Shown here: one piece after another, positions 1-11,738 of the stretch
How positions within the stretch are numbered: the first letter of the stretch is position 1
Layout of the letters: each line of letters starts with the position of its first letter
NCBI RefSeq assembly: GCF_003937825.1
Contig: NZ_RSFW01000033.1
Span: forward strand, 1 to 64,000
DNA length: 64,000 bases
Direction: 5' to 3'
DNA from: Mesobacillus subterraneus
GTDB taxonomy: Bacteria; Bacillota; Bacilli; Bacillales; Cytobacillaceae
Program-made: the position numbers and the translations under genes
Notes under the pieces: generated by a model
Told to the model about the DNA's origin: nothing
What the model saw: the letters and a program-made list of their open reading frames with translations, nothing else
The model's database searches: none

Positions 1-14
1 ACGCTTGTTTGTTT

Positions 15-29
15 AGTTTTCAAAGAGCA
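15..29 (-). promoter_or_regulatory. rRNA operon leader boxA (antitermination site)
   Basis: Read on the minus strand this is TGCTCTTTGAAAACT, the boxA-type antitermination sequence found in Bacillus rRNA leaders. It lies about 35 bases downstream of the P2 promoter, so a 16S rRNA gene should start just outside the left edge of the window. The rRNA gene itself is not visible. Confidence 0.8.
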
Positions 30-64
30 ATTTAATTAATGCATCGCCCGTAAGCGACTTTATT

Positions 65-94
65 AATATAACATTTACTTGCTGTATAAGTCAA
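65..94 (-). promoter_or_regulatory. rrn promoter P2
   Basis: On the minus strand there is a -35 TTGACT (89-94) and a -10 TTATAT/TATATT (65-71) with 17-18 bases between them. It lies about 85 bases downstream of a second promoter, which is the tandem P1/P2 layout of Bacillus rRNA operons. Confidence 0.75.
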
Positions 95-150
95 TAACTT
101 TTTTCAAAAACTATTAAGTTAAAGTTGTTGTTTCGTTACTGACTTTGAAG

Positions 151-179
151 ATTATATCAGGATAACAATCATAATGCAA
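151..179 (-). promoter_or_regulatory. rrn promoter P1
   Basis: On the minus strand there is a -35 TTGCAT (174-179), a 17-base spacer and a perfect -10 TATAAT (151-156). This is the upstream member of the tandem pair that drives the rRNA operon to the left. Confidence 0.75.
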
Positions 180-216
180 TACCTTATCAGTACTTTCTTA
201 TTTAGCAAGCAAGAAC

Positions 217-242
217 AAAAAAAGCCGGCCTTCAGGACCAGC
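217..242 (-). terminator. Terminator of the HD-GYP gene
   Basis: On the minus strand GCTGGTC-ctgaa-GGCCGGC forms a 7-bp stem (two G-U pairs) followed by seven T. It begins right after the stop codon and separates the gene from the rRNA promoters. Confidence 0.75.
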
Positions 243-1328
243 TCATTGGATAATTTCTTCGATATGCAAATGCCTGTTTTTTACTAATGCAAGGATTTGA
301 TCTGATTCAAGCAATCTCACCAGCGGTCTTGCTGGATTTTTTTCTTCGACGAAGATGATTTCCGCTGCCTGACCATCTGACAGACGGATCTTTGTCCCAA
401 TCGAATAATTCATGATGGCAGCGCTCAATGCCTTCAAAGCAGCAATATCAAATTCTCCAAATAACTCTTCATTGATCATTTCGAGCACTTTGAATGGCGA
501 GTGCTTTGGTTTGTAGATTCGTTCCGATGTCATAGCATGAAAGGAATCCGCAACAGCCAGGATTTTAGCAAATGGGTGGATCCTGTTAGCCTTTTCACCA
601 AAAGGATATCCGCTGCCATCCATTCTTTCATGATGGTGCAGGATCGCAATCTTGGTAGCCTCCTTCAGCAATGGACTATTTTTGACCATTTGGTAGCTGT
701 ATGTAGGATGCTTCTTGATTTCTTCGAATTCATCTACTGTCAAAGTTGAATTTTTATTAATGATAGACGGACTGATTTTGGCCATCCCGCAATCCGATAA
801 GCAGCCTGCGAGTGCAATCTGTGTCACATCTCCTTTGCTGTATTGAAGCTTTTTGGCAATGAAGGCGCTGATAATGCCTACAGCAAGTGGATGGTCATAT
901 AGATACTCCGACTTTGACGAATAGTGATGGAGATTGAAAATATCGGAAGACGTCATGTCCGTCTGCTCGATTAAAGGAACAATGATGCTTCTTACTTTTG
1001 CAATATCGATTTGCATGCCGGATTGCCAGGAAATGAATTCTTTTTTAAAATCCTGTTTTGCACGCAAAAAAAGGTCGATAAAGTTTCTTTCAGAATCATT
1101 GGATTGCAAAGCTGCTTTCTTATCTTCCCCTGCAACAGGTGCATAAAATGGTGTTCCGTTCACCAGTGTCTTCTCAACTTCGACTTCTTTGATCAGGAAG
1201 GTTTTCAGGATTTCGATTAAATAATCTGACAGCACTGTCTTTTTGCTCATGATGGGTCTATTTGTTTTACCTAGAACATCATCAGTAAGGATACAGCCCT
1301 CTTTAAGGTTGTCTACTAGTACGCGCAA
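243..1328 (-). CDS. HD-GYP domain protein with a degenerate HD dyad
   Basis: 361-residue cytoplasmic protein with a C-terminal HD-GYP phosphohydrolase domain (about residues 130-305), the fold of cyclic-di-GMP phosphodiesterases. Visible ligands are H146, H207, the HHHE cluster at 231-234 and DGSGYP at 237-242. The family's central HD dyad reads S178-D179 (context CLSDCGMAKI), so one metal ligand is missing and catalysis is uncertain. The N-terminal ~120 residues match nothing I recognise. The start is TTG, chosen because GGGGTGG lies 6 bases upstream and no better codon follows. It lies between gyrA and the rRNA operon, which are adjacent in B. subtilis. It has its own terminator, and gyrA's terminator precedes it, so it is probably transcribed separately. 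Confidence 0.85.
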   Translation of the reverse strand: MRVLVDNLKEGCILTDDVLGKTNRPIMSKKTVLSDYLIEILKTFLIKEVEVEKTLVNGTPFYAPVAGEDKKAALQSNDSERNFIDLFLRAKQDFKKEFISWQSGMQIDIAKVRSIIVPLIEQTDMTSSDIFNLHHYSSKSEYLYDHPLAVGIISAFIAKKLQYSKGDVTQIALAGCLSDCGMAKISPSIINKNSTLTVDEFEEIKKHPTYSYQMVKNSPLLKEATKIAILHHHERMDGSGYPFGEKANRIHPFAKILAVADSFHAMTSERIYKPKHSPFKVLEMINEELFGEFDIAALKALSAAIMNYSIGTKIRLSDGQAAEIIFVEEKNPARPLVRLLESDQILALVKNRHLHIEEIIQ

Positions 1329-1382
1329 GGCTATCCACCCCGGAATTTTAATTTTCTTACAATTATTTTACTTTATTTTACC

Positions 1383-1414
1383 AAAAAAGAGGAACACAAT
1401 TTTGTGTTCCTCTT
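1383..1414 (-). terminator. gyrA terminator
   Basis: A near-perfect inverted repeat (arms AAGAGGAACACA and its complement) lies just past the gyrA stop and is followed on the minus strand by a T run. Confidence 0.9.
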
Positions 1415-1422
1415 GAAAAGTT

Positions 1423-3978
1423 TTATTCTTCTTCCGTTTCTGCAGGTGATTCTTGCATTTCTGCTTCCTCACTGCCTACTTCCTCTGGATCGACAGGGGT
1501 TGAAACTGCGCTTTCATCCAGTTCCGCGTCTTCCGGCTTTTCTTCTTCCTTATCGACTTTGGCAACTGTCGCTACATATTCATTTTCAGCTTTGTTCAGG
1601 CTGATCAATTTTACACCCTGTGTATTCCGGCCAGTCATCGAAATCGAGCTGACTGGAATTCGAATCAGGACACCACCTGTGGTGATCAACATGAGGTCTT
1701 CCTCACCTGTAACAACCTTCATCGTTACAAGATCGCCATTCTTGTCGGTGATATTGCATGTCTTGATTCCTTTTCCGCCTCGTCCCTGCCTTCTGTACTC
1801 TTCGGAAGGCGTCCTCTTTCCGTAACCGTTCTTGGTGACGACAAGGATTTCAGCACTTTCTTCGAGCACTTCCATGCCGACAACTTCATCATCATCAGAA
1901 AGGGTGATTCCCTTGACACCAGTGGCAGTACGGCCCATAGAGCGTACATCCGTTTCAGGGAAGCGGATCAGCAAGCCGTTCTTGGTGCCGATGATCATTT
2001 CTTTGCTGCCATCTGTAAGGCGGACAGAAATCAGTTCATCGCCTTCGCGCAGGTTGAGTGCAATCAGACCATTGTTTCGGATGTTCGCAAATGACGAAAG
2101 TGGTGAACGCTTCGAAATCCCTTCCTTCGTTGTGAAGAACAAGGACCAGTCATCAACGAACTCCTCAACCGGAATAATTGCGTTGACCCATTCGCCTTTC
2201 TCGATTTCAAGAAGGTTGATGATCGGGATTCCCTTTGCTGTACGGCTGAACTCTGGGATTTCGTAACCCTTCGAACGATATACCTTCCCCTTGTTTGTGA
2301 AGAAAAGAATCGTATCATGGGTCGAAGTGGTAATGAGATGTTCTACAAAATCATCTTCATTCGTTCCCATTCCCTGAATTCCGCGGCCGCCACGGCGCTG
2401 GGCTCTATATGTTGATACAGGCAGACGCTTGACATAGCCGTTGTGAGTAAGGGTGATGACGATATTCTCACGAGGAATCAGGTCCTCATCTTCGATCATT
2501 TCAAGACCGCCTGATACGATTTCCGTGCGGCGCTCATCGTTGAAGCGCTCTTTGATTTCTGTAAGCTCTTCACGGATGATTTCCAGCACTTTTTCGTTAT
2601 CGGCAAGAATGGCTTTCAGTTCCGCAATCAGCTGCATAAGGTTTTGGAATTCTTCTTCGATTTTCTCGCGTTCCAAACCAGTAAGCCTTTGCAGACGCAT
2701 ATCAAGGATTGCTTGTGCCTGCTTATCAGACAGGTTGAATTGAGTCATCAATCCTTCACGGGCAATGTCAGTTGTACGGGAGCTTCTGATCAAGCTGATG
2801 ACTGCATCGAGGTTATCAAGGGCAATTCGCAAGCCTTCAAGAATATGGGCCCGTGCTTCAGCCTTCTTTAGCTCAAACTCGGTCCTGCGGCGAATCACGA
2901 CAACCTGATGGTCCAGATAATACCTTAGACATTGCTTCAGGTTCAGAACCTTAGGCTGTCCATCGACCAGGGCAAGAAGGTTGATCCCAAAGCTCGTCTG
3001 CAATGCAGTTTGTTTATATAGATTATTTAAAAGGACATTTGCATTCGCATCTTTACGAACCTCGATGACAATTCTCATTCCTTTTCGGTCTGATTCGTCT
3101 CGTAAATCCGTTATACCATCAATTTTCTTGTCGCGGACAAGCTCTGCGATTTTTTCAATCAATTTTGCTTTGTTTACCTGGTAAGGAATCTCATTTACGA
3201 TGATGACTTCCTTGCCATTGGATTTCTGTTCAATTTCCACCTTGGCACGTAGTGTAATCGATCCGCGTCCTGTCTCGTATGCCTTGCGGATGCCACTGCG
3301 GCCAAGAATCAAGCCTGCAGTCGGGAAATCAGGCCCCTTGATGATTTCCATCAGTTCCTGGATCGTCAAATCAGGATCCTTGCTGATCGCCAGCACGCCA
3401 TCAATGACCTCTCCCAGCTGGTGCGGAGGAATGTTTGTCGCCATACCTACAGCAATACCGGATGTACCGTTGACTAGCAGGTTCGGGAACCTGGAAGGCA
3501 TAACAATTGGTTCTCTTTCAGAACCATCGTAGTTATCCTGATAATCAATTGTGTCTTTATTGATGTCACGCAAAAGTTCCATCGAAATTTTCGACATGCG
3601 TGCTTCGGTATAACGCATCGCTGCCGCTGCATCTCCATCGACAGAACCGAAGTTTCCGTGTCCGTCAACAAGCATGTAGCGGTAGTTGAAATTCTGTGCC
3701 ATACGGACCATGGTGTCGTATACGGCAGAGTCACCGTGCGGGTGATACTTACCAATAACTTCACCGACAATCCTTGCCGATTTTTTATAGGCCTTGTCCG
3801 AATGCATGCCAAGGTCATGCATCGCATACAGGATCCTTCTGTGAACAGGCTTCAAGCCGTCACGCACATCAGGAAGTGCACGTGCCACGATAACACTCAT
3901 CGCGTAGTCCAGGAAGGATGATCGCATTTCCTGGCTAATATTAATCTCTTTCACTCGAGAATTTGGTGTCTCAGCCAT
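1423..3978 (-). CDS. gyrA: DNA gyrase subunit A
   Basis: 851-residue breakage-reunion subunit of gyrase, which with GyrB introduces negative supercoils. The N-terminal winged-helix/tower domain carries the active-site tyrosine Y123 (AMRYTEARM). The quinolone region [15 protein letters not shown] has Ser84 and Asp88, the residues of the drug-sensitive enzyme; Bacillus usually has Glu at the second site. The GyrA box QRRGGRG marks the start of the DNA-wrapping beta-pinwheel, and the protein ends in a long acidic tail rich in Glu, typical of Bacillus. AAAGGAGG lies 9 bases before the ATG. It follows gyrB, which has its own terminator-like hairpin in between. Confidence 0.98.
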   Translation of the reverse strand: MAETPNSRVKEINISQEMRSSFLDYAMSVIVARALPDVRDGLKPVHRRILYAMHDLGMHSDKAYKKSARIVGEVIGKYHPHGDSAVYDTMVRMAQNFNYRYMLVDGHGNFGSVDGDAAAAMRYTEARMSKISMELLRDINKDTIDYQDNYDGSEREPIVMPSRFPNLLVNGTSGIAVGMATNIPPHQLGEVIDGVLAISKDPDLTIQELMEIIKGPDFPTAGLILGRSGIRKAYETGRGSITLRAKVEIEQKSNGKEVIIVNEIPYQVNKAKLIEKIAELVRDKKIDGITDLRDESDRKGMRIVIEVRKDANANVLLNNLYKQTALQTSFGINLLALVDGQPKVLNLKQCLRYYLDHQVVVIRRRTEFELKKAEARAHILEGLRIALDNLDAVISLIRSSRTTDIAREGLMTQFNLSDKQAQAILDMRLQRLTGLEREKIEEEFQNLMQLIAELKAILADNEKVLEIIREELTEIKERFNDERRTEIVSGGLEMIEDEDLIPRENIVITLTHNGYVKRLPVSTYRAQRRGGRGIQGMGTNEDDFVEHLITTSTHDTILFFTNKGKVYRSKGYEIPEFSRTAKGIPIINLLEIEKGEWVNAIIPVEEFVDDWSLFFTTKEGISKRSPLSSFANIRNNGLIALNLREGDELISVRLTDGSKEMIIGTKNGLLIRFPETDVRSMGRTATGVKGITLSDDDEVVGMEVLEESAEILVVTKNGYGKRTPSEEYRRQGRGGKGIKTCNITDKNGDLVTMKVVTGEEDLMLITTGGVLIRIPVSSISMTGRNTQGVKLISLNKAENEYVATVAKVDKEEEKPEDAELDESAVSTPVDPEEVGSEEAEMQESPAETEEE

Positions 3979-3999
3979 TTAAGAGAAACCTCCTTTAGT

Positions 4000-4108
4000 A
4001 GAAAAGCGCAAGCGCGTTAGCACCAATTAAGCTCTGATGCTGGTGCCAGTCACTGATCTAAGATCAAATCCATGCAAATCTATTGATCAAGCAGGGGCAT
4101 GGTGCCCC
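4000..4108. repeat. Degenerate intergenic repeat between gyrB and gyrA
   Basis: The segment holds AAAGCGCAAGCGC, then CACCAAT, a GCACCA/TGGTGC inverted pair and a perfect GGGGCA-tgg-TGCCCC hairpin (4094-4108). A related block (GCGCTTGCGC next to ATTGGTG) occurs in opposite orientation at about 18625-18695 after rsmG. Both look like worn copies of a dispersed intergenic element; no coding potential. Confidence 0.4.
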
Positions 4109-4128
4109 GTCTCGTTATTACCGTTTCA

Positions 4129-4163
4129 GAAAAAGCAGGATAGGAGGCCATACCTTCTATCCT
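4129..4163 (-). terminator. gyrB terminator
   Basis: On the minus strand AGGATAGAAGG-tatgg-CCTCCTATCCT forms a strong stem followed by GCTTTTT, immediately after the gyrB stop. Confidence 0.8.
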
Positions 4164-4174
4164 GGGAACATATT

Positions 4175-6112
<1,938 letters not shown>

Positions 6113-6206
6113 CTACTCTTTCCTTGACTCTTGTTTTGCAAAAAATATATGGCTTTTTCCGCATATATCGTTGGATTTCGACATTTTTTGCGAATACGCC
6201 GATCTA

Positions 6207-6455
6207 TTAAAATTCCTGGACGGATAATTTTTGGGAGCGTTTCTTCAAAGTTCCTGATGCAAGAGGAGAATAATAAATATGATTGCCTGTCACTACGATC
6301 GACTTGACCGTCCCTTTTGCCAGGTGGATGATCTCCTTGTCCTGGCGCGTGATGAACTCCTCCATAAAAGGCGAAGCACTGGAGCTTTCAATATCTAAAA
6401 TTGCAATGATATCCTTCGTCCTGACAAGGACTTCTTCACCCACATGCAAATACAT
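6207..6455 (-). CDS. remB: Extracellular matrix regulator RemB (YaaB)
   Basis: 82-residue protein matching Bacillus RemB: an N-terminal MYLHVGEEVLV segment and the conserved VKSIVVTGNHIYYSPL stretch followed by TLKKR. In B. subtilis RemB, like its paralogue RemA, promotes expression of biofilm-matrix operons; the DUF370 fold is a small DNA-binding oligomer. It lies nine bases after recF and before gyrB, the normal position. GAGGTGG lies 4 bases before the ATG. Probably co-transcribed with recF. Confidence 0.92.
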   Translation of the reverse strand: MYLHVGEEVLVRTKDIIAILDIESSSASPFMEEFITRQDKEIIHLAKGTVKSIVVTGNHIYYSPLASGTLKKRSQKLSVQEF

Positions 6456-6464
6456 GGTTCCACC

Positions 6465-7583
6465 TCACTGGATTCTTGACATTTCACCAGTCTTCACACG
6501 ATAAGCAGCAGCTTCGCGCAGTGTCTGGTGGTCAATCCCATCCACACTTGTTGTGGTGACGAATGTTTGAACTTTCCCCTGGATGGTATTTAATAAATGG
6601 GATTGGCGATAATCATCGAGCTCAGACAGAACATCATCAAGAAGAAGGATTGGATATTCGCCAATCTCAGAATTGATCAACTCAATTTCCGCCAATTTTA
6701 CCGATAGTGCCGTTGTTCGCTGCTGGCCCTGGGAACCGAATGTCTGGACATCCCGGCCATTCACGAAAAATTGCAGGTCATCCCGATGCGGTCCGAACAT
6801 GGTGGTCCCGCGGTCAATCTCTCTAGTTCTTATTTTAGCAAACTTTTCTTCATACACTGCTATCATTTTCGACAAATCATCTTCTTCTGATACGTCGGCA
6901 GAAGGTTTATAGATGATTTTCAACTCTTCCAGCCCTCTGGATATCCCCTGATGGATCGGCAAAGCCCATTGTTCGAGCAGATGCAGGAACTCATACCGCT
7001 TCACAACGATTCTCGCAGCCGCCTGGATGAATTGTTCCGTCAGGATGTCGAGCATTGTTTGGTCACTCGTTTTTTTGATTTGCAGCTGTTTCAGATAATG
7101 GTTGCGCTGCTGGAGGATTTTGTTATACTGGCCCATGTCGTGCAGATAGATAGCCGAAACCTGGCCTATTTCCATATCGACAAAGCGGCGCCTGACTTGA
7201 GGGCTGCCTTTTACAAGGTTAAGGTCCTCCGGTGCGAACATGACGACGTTCATATTGCCGACATACTGGCTGAGCTTCCGCTGTTCCAGATGGTTGACCT
7301 TGGCCTTCTTGCCTTTTTTCGAGATGACCAGCTGCATGGGCAGGGAGCCGTTGCTTTTTTTAATCCGTCCCTCTATTTTAGCATATTCCTCGTCCCAGCG
7401 TATCAAATCTTTATCATTGGAGGTCCGGTGTGATTTCGCCATCGCGAGCACATAAATTGACTCCATGACGTTCGTCTTTCCCTGGGCGTTTTCCCCGAGG
7501 ATTACGTTGACCTTGTTTTCGAATGTGGCCTCCAGCCCCTGGTAGTTGCGGTAATTCCTTAATTGCAGTTCCTCTATATACAT
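6465..7583 (-). CDS. recF: DNA replication and repair protein RecF
   Basis: 372-residue SMC-like ATPase that loads RecA at single-strand gaps with RecO and RecR. Walker [10 protein letters not shown] is near residues 32-40, with the signature region [18 protein letters not shown] and Walker [13 protein letters not shown] near the C-terminus. Length is normal. AGAGGATGA lies 7 bases before the ATG. It sits in the conserved dnaA-dnaN-yaaA-recF-remB order, 19 bases after yaaA. Confidence 0.97.
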   Translation of the reverse strand: MYIEELQLRNYRNYQGLEATFENKVNVILGENAQGKTNVMESIYVLAMAKSHRTSNDKDLIRWDEEYAKIEGRIKKSNGSLPMQLVISKKGKKAKVNHLEQRKLSQYVGNMNVVMFAPEDLNLVKGSPQVRRRFVDMEIGQVSAIYLHDMGQYNKILQQRNHYLKQLQIKKTSDQTMLDILTEQFIQAAARIVVKRYEFLHLLEQWALPIHQGISRGLEELKIIYKPSADVSEEDDLSKMIAVYEEKFAKIRTREIDRGTTMFGPHRDDLQFFVNGRDVQTFGSQGQQRTTALSVKLAEIELINSEIGEYPILLLDDVLSELDDYRQSHLLNTIQGKVQTFVTTTSVDGIDHQTLREAAAYRVKTGEMSRIQ

Positions 7584-7602
7584 GAACAGTTCATCCTCTG
7601 GA

Positions 7603-7818
7603 TTATTGCGTTATGCTGAACTCGCCAAACCCGGGGATCGATACCTGGTCTCCGGAACGAAGCTTCCTGCCTCTTCGCTGATCTTGTTCACCATTGATAA
7701 AAACATCATGTTCACTTAAAAACCACTTGGCCATTCCGCCCGATTGAATGACATCGGCTAATTTCAGGAATTGCCCAAGCGTGATATATTCCGTATCGAT
7801 TTTAATTTCCTCATTCAC
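7603..7818 (-). CDS. yaaA: S4-domain RNA-binding protein YaaA
   Basis: 71-residue S4-like protein with the conserved core [20 protein letters not shown] and [10 protein letters not shown]. The B. subtilis homologue is also 71 residues and takes part in 50S ribosome assembly or repair. The GTG at 7818 gives the same length and has AGGGTG six bases upstream; a GTG at 7827 would add three residues. It lies between dnaN and recF, in the usual order. Confidence 0.92.
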   Translation of the reverse strand: MNEEIKIDTEYITLGQFLKLADVIQSGGMAKWFLSEHDVFINGEQDQRRGRKLRSGDQVSIPGFGEFSITQ

Positions 7819-7919
7819 GTGTCTCACCCTTTTCTTCCAAAAGGACTTAATACTTTATTTTACTAAATTTTTTCCATAGAAACAAATTTTCTTATTTTTT
7901 TGCTTTTGACCTTAGCCTG

Positions 7920-8105
7920 TTGATTTCCGTTCCAGGCGCTTCGCTTTCCGCGGGCGGTCCCGGAGCCTCCTCGTCGCTTTCGCTCCTGCGGGGTCTCCCA
8001 AGACTCGCTTTTCCCGCAGGACATTGAGCGACTTCCGAGAACCTGCCCACGCACGATGGAAATGCGTTAGCATTTTCGGAGGAGTCTCCGTGCCTTCCGC
8101 TACAA
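7920..8105. repeat. ~186-bp Bacillaceae intergenic repeat, full copy
   Basis: A GC-rich block between yaaA and dnaN opens with TTGATTTCCGTTCCAGGCGC and ends ATGCGTTAGCATTTTCGG ... CCGTGCCTTCCGCTACAA. Its two ends reappear in opposite orientation at 11512-11618, where the middle is deleted. The element is non-coding: short reading frames across it overlap each other and have no ribosome site. I recognise the CCGCGGGCGG...CTCCTGCGGG type as common between genes in Bacillaceae, but do not know its mechanism. Confidence 0.75.
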
Positions 8106-8137
8106 TCCAATTATTCAGCATTTTTTAGAATCTATAA

Positions 8138-8166
8138 GAAAAAACCACCAGCTATAAAACTGGTGG
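8138..8166 (-). terminator. dnaN terminator
   Basis: On the minus strand CCACCAG-ttttatag-CTGGTGG is followed by TTTTTT, just after the dnaN stop codon. Confidence 0.9.
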
Positions 8167-8176
8167 TGACTTGGAT

Positions 8177-9313
8177 TTAGTATGTTCTAACCGGCAGAAT
8201 CAGCTGCAGGATGGAGTCATCGTGAAGCGGACGGATGACGAATGGTCTCATTGCGCCTGTGAAGCTGATTTGGATTTCTGTTCCTTCCAATGCTTTCAAG
8301 GCGTCCATCATGTACTTCGCGCTGAATGAAATTTTCAGTTCTTCGCCGTCGATTGACTGGCTTTGGATTTCTTCCACGACTTTACCGATTTCCGGTGTAT
8401 TGGATGAAATTTCGATTGAGCCGCCTTCAATTGTGGAAAACTTGACGACATTGTTTCTTCCCTCTCTGGCAAGAAGTGATGCACGGTCAATCGCGTGCAG
8501 GAATTCCTTAGTATTGACGACAACGTCTGTCTTGCTCTCTGATGGGATCAGTCTGCCTGTGTCAGGGTAATTTCCTTCAAGCAGTCTGGAGAAGAACAGC
8601 AGATGCTTCGCTTTAAAAAGGACCTGGTTTTCTGTGATGACGATATCAACAGCATCAGAACTGTCGTCCAGGATTTTGCTTAATTCAGTCAAGCTTTTGC
8701 CTGGGATGACGACATTGTAGCTTCCCGTGTTTTCAGCTTCCAGCATGGCTCTCCTTAATGCAAGCCTATGGCTGTCTGTTGCAATACAGGTCAACTCATT
8801 GTTTTCAACCTTCCAGTTTACACCTGTCAAGATGGGGCGTGTTTCTGAGGTGGACACTGAAAAGACAGTCTGGCGGATCAAGCCTTTTAACAAGTCTGTT
8901 GGAATCTTGAAAACATGTTCTTCTGAAATTTGAGGCAGATGTGGATATTCTTCTGCATCAAGGCCATTAAGGTTAAATTCGGATCTGCCAGAACGGATCA
9001 CGGTCTGGAGATTGTTTTGGACTTCGATTTCTACTGTGTCTGTAGGAAGCTTTTTAACGATTTCACTAAAGAAACGCGCCTGCAGAACAATGGATCCTGG
9101 CTGTTTGATTTCTACGATTTCATCCCCAGCTTCTTCTTTAGGAATGAAAGATTCAATCGAAATATCAGAATCACTGCCAGTAAGAGTTACTCCCTCATCG
9201 TTCGCAACAATCTTGATCCCAGTTAGAATCGGGATCGTTGTTCTGCTCGTTACTGCCTTCATTACGTCCTGGACGCTTTGCAGTAATGAATCGCGCTGGA
9301 TAATAAATCTCAT
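8177..9313 (-). CDS. dnaN: DNA polymerase III sliding clamp (beta subunit)
   Basis: 378-residue clamp, the normal length, ending LILPVRTY; the terminal residues help form the partner-binding pocket. It shows the three repeated clamp domains, with typical segments TTIPILTGIKI, RPILTGVNWK and the C-terminal MRPFVIRPL. It encircles DNA as a dimer and tethers polymerase and repair proteins. GGAGGC lies 7 bases before the ATG. It follows dnaA across the downstream part of oriC, and a strong terminator separates it from yaaA. Confidence 0.98.
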   Translation of the reverse strand: MRFIIQRDSLLQSVQDVMKAVTSRTTIPILTGIKIVANDEGVTLTGSDSDISIESFIPKEEAGDEIVEIKQPGSIVLQARFFSEIVKKLPTDTVEIEVQNNLQTVIRSGRSEFNLNGLDAEEYPHLPQISEEHVFKIPTDLLKGLIRQTVFSVSTSETRPILTGVNWKVENNELTCIATDSHRLALRRAMLEAENTGSYNVVIPGKSLTELSKILDDSSDAVDIVITENQVLFKAKHLLFFSRLLEGNYPDTGRLIPSESKTDVVVNTKEFLHAIDRASLLAREGRNNVVKFSTIEGGSIEISSNTPEIGKVVEEIQSQSIDGEELKISFSAKYMMDALKALEGTEIQISFTGAMRPFVIRPLHDDSILQLILPVRTY

Positions 9314-9377
9314 TTTTTAAGCCTCCGTTTAGGAATATTTTTTTTCTTAATGCATATAGTAATATGTTTTAAAAAAA

Positions 9378-9491
9378 TAGTAGAAGTACTAGTAGGGCCT
9401 GTGGATTTGTGGATAAGTGTGATTTCTCAAAGGAAACACAGCCTATCCACATGTGGACAGACTGTGCGCAACTATAGGAGAGTTATTCACA
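9378..9491. other. oriC unwinding region: DnaA-trio and adjacent DnaA boxes
   Basis: Between dnaA and dnaN an AT-rich stretch (9330-9377) leads into TAG-TAG-AAG-TAC-TAG-TAG (9378-9395), a run of DnaA-trios, then a short GC cluster (GGCC) and DnaA boxes TGTGGATTT (9400-9408) and the perfect TGTGGATAA (9408-9416). Further boxes are CTATCCACA (9443-9451), TGTGGACAG (9452-9460) and TTATTCACA (9483-9491). In B. subtilis this arrangement is the basal unwinding system where DnaA loads on single-stranded DNA. Confidence 0.85.
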
Positions 9492-9496
9492 CTTTC

Positions 9497-10846
9497 CTAA
9501 ACCCTTAATTGTTCATTTATGTCTTTCAGCTGCTTTTGCAGATTAGGATCCACTGAAATCAACTTTGAAATTTTTTCATGGGCATGAATGACCGTGGTAT
9601 GGTCACGGCCACCGAATTCCTCACCAATCTTAGGCAGTGAGAAATCAGTCAGCTCCCTTGAGAGATACATGGCAATTTGCCTTGGGAATGCGACAGATTT
9701 GGTTCGTTTCTTCGCTTTAAAATCCTCCAGTTTCACATTGAAGTGCTGCCCGACAATTCTTTGAATGTCCAGAATCGTAATCACCTTTGGTTTGGAGCTC
9801 GGGATAATGTCCTTGAGGGCTTCTGCTGCAAGATCCGCATTGATGTCTTTATTAATCAACGAGGAATAAGCGACTACCCGGATCAGAGCACCTTCAAGTT
9901 CACGGATGTTGGAGTCAATCTGATTGGCAATATAGAGCATCACTTCATTCGGAATATCAAGGCCTTCCGCTTTCGCCTTCTTGCGGAGGATCGCAATCCT
10001 CGTCTCGAGATCAGGCGGTGTGATATCCGTGATCAATCCCCACTCAAAGCGGGATCTCAGCCTGTCTTCAAGCGTTGGGATTTCTTTTGGCGGACGGTCA
10101 CTCGAAATGACAATCTGCTTGCTTTCCTCATGCAAAGTATTGAATGTATGGAAAAATTCCTCTTGTGTTTGTTCTTTCCCTGCCAGGAACTGAATATCAT
10201 CAATAAGCAGGACATCGACATTGCGGTATTTATTGCGGAAATCGCCTGCTTTGTTGTCCCTGATTGAATTAATGAATTCATTCGTGAATTTTTCGGATGA
10301 CAAATAAACCACTTTCGCATTCGGATTATGATCCTGTACATAATGCCCGATTGCATGCATTAAGTGGGTTTTTCCAAGCCCTACGCCCCCATAAATGAAT
10401 AATGGGTTGTAAGCTTTTGCCGGCGCTTCAGCCACAGCCAGTGAAGCTGCGTGAGCAAAACGGTTGCCTGAACCAATGACAAAGGTATCGAAAGTATATT
10501 TCGGATTTAGCATGCTGACCGGCAAATCTGGCGTATCTTCATCCTTTTTCACCCTTTTAGGAGGCAAAGGAATGTCGAGATCCTCTTCATTCTGGTTCTG
10601 GGGGATGATGAATTTCACTGATAGCTCTTCACCAGTGATTTCATACAAAATACCGCTGATTAACTGGGAATAGCGTTCCTCCAGCCAATCGCGGGCAAAC
10701 TCATTCGGAGCTGTAATCGTCAGTACATCACCTTGCAGGGAATGCGCTTTTGTTGATTTCAGCCATGTATCGAAGCTTGGCTTGCTGATCTTTTTCTCGA
10801 TTTTAGCGAGAGCGTTGTTCCAGAGATCTGCAATATTCTCCAACAA
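9497..10846 (-). CDS. dnaA: Chromosomal replication initiator DnaA
   Basis: 449-residue initiator with four domains: the N-terminal oligomerisation domain, a linker (about 85-110), the AAA+ ATPase with Walker [10 protein letters not shown] and Walker [10 protein letters not shown], and the C-terminal helix-turn-helix with the DnaA signature [15 protein letters not shown] that reads DnaA boxes. The start is TTG with AAAGGAGGG five bases upstream; the next codon is also TTG and has even better spacing. DnaA boxes flank the gene on both sides, and binding there is expected to autoregulate it. Confidence 0.98.
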   Translation of the reverse strand: MLENIADLWNNALAKIEKKISKPSFDTWLKSTKAHSLQGDVLTITAPNEFARDWLEERYSQLISGILYEITGEELSVKFIIPQNQNEEDLDIPLPPKRVKKDEDTPDLPVSMLNPKYTFDTFVIGSGNRFAHAASLAVAEAPAKAYNPLFIYGGVGLGKTHLMHAIGHYVQDHNPNAKVVYLSSEKFTNEFINSIRDNKAGDFRNKYRNVDVLLIDDIQFLAGKEQTQEEFFHTFNTLHEESKQIVISSDRPPKEIPTLEDRLRSRFEWGLITDITPPDLETRIAILRKKAKAEGLDIPNEVMLYIANQIDSNIRELEGALIRVVAYSSLINKDINADLAAEALKDIIPSSKPKVITILDIQRIVGQHFNVKLEDFKAKKRTKSVAFPRQIAMYLSRELTDFSLPKIGEEFGGRDHTTVIHAHEKISKLISVDPNLQKQLKDINEQLRV

Positions 10847-11042
10847 GTATCCCTCCTTTTCTCGTCATTTTTATGCTCATTCCTATTTTTTGTTGCTTTT
10901 TGCACTCAATCTGCCATTTTAAAGAACATTTCGAAAAGCAAATCATGGGTTATACAAGCTGTACAACCCCTGAATTCATAAATATACGAAACTATTAATG
11001 TGGAAAAATATATAATAAGGAAAGAAACAAGCTTTTCGACAA

Positions 11043-11316
11043 TATCCACTTTCTGTGGACAAAGTTTTACAACAGGCGTTAATAACCTATCCACAGCTTA
11101 TCCACATTTTGTGGATAATTATATTTCCATCATCGAATTATTAAGAGTGAAAACACAAATATAATATCAAATAATCCAGCATGGCGCAACGCTTTTTCAT
11201 ACATTATCCACAATACCATATCACTGTGGAGTATAATTGTCCACAGGTGTCTTACTTGTGTAAAAGCTGTCAAAAAGGCTTGTGGATAATAAAATGCGTG
11301 TCGATTTTTGTCCACA
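11043..11316. other. oriC DnaA-box cluster upstream of dnaA
   Basis: Four consensus boxes occur: TTATCCACA at 11098-11106 and 11204-11212, TGTGGATAA at 11110-11118 and 11281-11289. Variants lie at 11043-11051, 11054-11062 (TGTGGACAA), 11087-11095 (CTATCCACA), 11225-11233, 11237-11245 and 11308-11316 (TTGTCCACA). Both orientations are present. This corresponds to the incA/incB part of the bipartite B. subtilis origin; the unwinding half lies beyond dnaA. The remaining sequence of 10847-11815 is AT-rich and non-coding apart from the repeat and promoter listed separately. Confidence 0.93.
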
Positions 11317-11511
11317 GGCCCCTAAAATACACCATTTGAATAAATGAAAAATCTAATTATCAGCCTTTCTTTTTGCTGCAGAAATTATTCTTTTGAATCG
11401 AGTCGTTTTAATTCGATGGTATTTTTTACGATCAAAGATCAACAGCTGAATTTTAAATAGGCTTTTCTATAAGGTTCTGTTTAAGCCGAATGTTGTTTCA
11501 AGACCTGATGT

Positions 11512-11618
11512 TTGTAGTGGAAGGCGTGTAGCCTCCTTCGAAAATGCTAATGCATTTCCATCGTTTGTGGGCAGGTCCCAGCGAAAAGCAGAAGCGAAGC
11601 GCCTGGAACGAAAATCAA
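11512..11618. repeat. Truncated, inverted copy of the 7920-8105 repeat
   Basis: Read on the minus strand it starts TTGATTTTCGTTCCAGGCGC, continues CTTCGCTT, then jumps to ACCTGCCCAC, ATGGAAATGCATTAGCATTT and CGCCTTCCACTACAA, matching both ends of the copy near yaaA but lacking about 80 central bases. It is in opposite orientation, so the pair brackets dnaN, dnaA and oriC. Confidence 0.75.
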
Positions 11619-11738
11619 CAACCAGGTTTAACAACGCCCTCTATAAAAGAACAAGGATAAGGGGTGAGCATCCAGATCGATCAACTGAAAAGGAAATTTT
11701 TTTCTGCGGGGAAAAAGAAGGGATTTCTGAATAGGCAC

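Noticed and set aside
7863-8121. Three overlapping 62-72 codon frames on the minus strand
   Set aside because: They lie in the GC-rich intergenic repeat, overlap one another, and lack ribosome sites and family resemblance.
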